A stretch of DNA of 6,881 nucleotides. Source: Deltaproteobacteria bacterium. GTDB taxonomy: Bacteria > Desulfobacterota > Syntrophia > Syntrophales > UBA5619. The translations under genes were made by a program, and so were the position numbers. Shown in pieces: positions 5,725 to 6,881 of the stretch. How positions within the stretch are numbered: position 1 is the stretch's first letter; each line of letters opens with the position of its first letter. The stretch lies in assembly GCA_026388365.1 (NCBI GenBank), contig JAPLJW010000078.1:1-6881 (forward strand), given 5' to 3'. Under the pieces are notes generated by a model, which searched no databases, was not told the origin of the DNA, and was given only the letters and a program-made list of their open reading frames with translations.

Positions 5725-6881
5725 GAATTAATTGGTCCCTGCCGTTCACGCGGCATGGCTGCAAAGGGGCGGGAATCTTCCCCACAATGGGATCCGTTTC
5801 AGGTGCCGTCGTCTCAGCGCCGGGATTGGTCTGCGCTTTCGTTTTATCCTCCGGCAGAAGCGCATGCTTCAGGACCTCATCGACGTGCTCCACCAGGATC
5901 ACTTTCAGATTTTTCAGCACATTGGCCGGAACATCCGCCAGATCCTTTTCGTTGTCCTTGGGAATGATCACGGTCCGGATATCCCCCCGATGGGCGGCAA
6001 GCAGTTTTTCTTTCAGCCCTCCGATCGGCAGGACCCTGCCCCGGAGAGTGATCTCACCCGTCATGGCCAGATCCCCTCTGACCTTCCGTCGAATGAAGGC
6101 GGAGGCAATGGAGGTCGCCATTGCAATGCCGGCGGAGGGTCCATCCTTGGGAATCGCCCCTTCGGGTACATGGACATGGATATCCGTCTCCTTGTAGAAA
6201 CCTTCCGTCAACCCGAATTGTCCCGCCCGAGCACGAACGTAAGTCAGCGCCGCCTGCGCCGACTCCTGCATGACGTCGCCCAACTTTCCGGTCAAAATCA
6301 TCTTTCCGGTCCCCTTCATGATGGAGACTTCAATGACCAGCAGTTCCCCGCCCACTTCAGTCCAGGCAAGGCCGATTGTAAGGCCGATTTCATCCCGTCC
6401 CTCCGTCTCCCCGTGACGGAATTTCGGCACGCTCAGGTACCCCTGAATGGATTTTGAGGAGATCCGGATACGGTTTTTCCCGCCGTCAGTCACGATCTTC
6501 CGGGCGACCTTTCGGCAGATCGACGCGATCTCCCGCTCCAGATTCCGGACCCCCGCTTCCCGGGTATATTGACGGATGATCGTGAGCAATGCCCCGTCCG
6601 TAAAAACGACGCCGTTTCCCTTCAAACCGTTCGCTTCCATCTCCTTGCGGACGAGGAACCGCTTGGCGATATTGAGCTTTTCCGGCTCCGTGTATCCGGC
6701 CAGGCGAATGACCTCCATTCGGTCCTGCAACGGCGCGGGAATGGTCTGCAAGACATTGGCCGTGGTAATGAACATGATATCGGAGAGGTCGTAGTCGACT
6801 TCCAGATAATTGTCGTTGAAGGCACAGTTTTGCTCCGGATCGAGGACCTCCAACAGTGCGGAGGAGGGATCCCCCCTGAAA
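5699..6881 (-). CDS. lon: ATP-dependent protease Lon (partial; N-terminal half beyond the right edge)
   Basis: The last 393 codons of Lon, the cytoplasmic AAA+ serine protease that degrades misfolded and regulatory proteins. The fragment enters within the AAA+ module at [18 protein letters not shown], then shows the sensor-1 region ITTAN (Asn42), QDRMEVI (Arg54, arginine-finger position) and sensor-2 GVRNLERE (Arg112). The protease domain follows, with catalytic Ser249 in [11 protein letters not shown] and Lys290 in [15 protein letters not shown], so the Ser-Lys dyad is intact. The body ends around [11 protein letters not shown]. About 50 further residues follow, rich in Thr, Pro and Ala and ending NRGNRC, which the E. 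coli form lacks. The frame continues past the right edge, so the real start is outside the window; in-frame TTG codons near 6853 are internal. The stop codon forms part of the -10 box of the downstream tRNA promoter. Confidence 0.97.
   Translation of the reverse strand, partial: FRGDPSSALLEVLDPEQNCAFNDNYLEVDYDLSDIMFITTANVLQTIPAPLQDRMEVIRLAGYTEPEKLNIAKRFLVRKEMEANGLKGNGVVFTDGALLTIIRQYTREAGVRNLEREIASICRKVARKIVTDGGKNRIRISSKSIQGYLSVPKFRHGETEGRDEIGLTIGLAWTEVGGELLVIEVSIMKGTGKMILTGKLGDVMQESAQAALTYVRARAGQFGLTEGFYKETDIHVHVPEGAIPKDGPSAGIAMATSIASAFIRRKVRGDLAMTGEITLRGRVLPIGGLKEKLLAAHRGDIRTVIIPKDNEKDLADVPANVLKNLKVILVEHVDEVLKHALLPEDKTKAQTNPGAETTAPETDPIVGKIPAPLQPCRVNGRDQLILDNRGNRC

Noticed and set aside
5732..6457. 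A plus-strand open frame opposite lon
   Set aside because: Antisense to the highly conserved Lon protease domain; composition looks like reverse-strand noise.

Overview
The window is about 6.9 kb of ordinary-looking chromosomal DNA from a GC-rich Gram-negative bacterium. A KDO-pathway sugar isomerase shows that the cell makes lipopolysaccharide. The combination of Lon, LPS-type genes and a transglutaminase/ABC-2 operon suggests a deltaproteobacterium (Desulfobacterota, possibly Syntrophales-like). That placement comes from recalled protein style and was not tested by a search. I see no insertion sequence, CRISPR array, phage gene or integrase.

Right-hand part (read leftward, minus strand): the 3' half of lon runs in from the right edge. 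A strong promoter whose -10 box contains the lon stop codon drives a tRNA-Val(TAC)/tRNA-Asp(GTC) pair, which ends at a strong intrinsic terminator. About 280 bp of non-coding DNA follows. It contains a good sigma70-type promoter for a carbon-nitrogen hydrolase (nitrilase superfamily) gene. A second valine tRNA, tRNA-Val(CAC), lies 48 bp downstream with its own probable promoter and its own terminator.

Middle: kdsD (arabinose-5-phosphate isomerase) is the only plus-strand gene. It converges on the tRNA-Val(CAC) terminator and is divergent from the operon on its left. The divergent spacer carries a perfect consensus promoter, TTGACA-17 bp-TATAAT, facing left.

Left-hand part (minus strand): that promoter reads a three-gene operon. 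It encodes a membrane-anchored transglutaminase-like protein with an intact Cys-His-Asp triad, an ABC ATPase and an ABC-2-type permease cut by the left edge. Both junctions are 4-bp ATGA stop/start overlaps, so the three proteins are probably translationally coupled and may form one envelope machine. This is the part of the window whose function is least settled.
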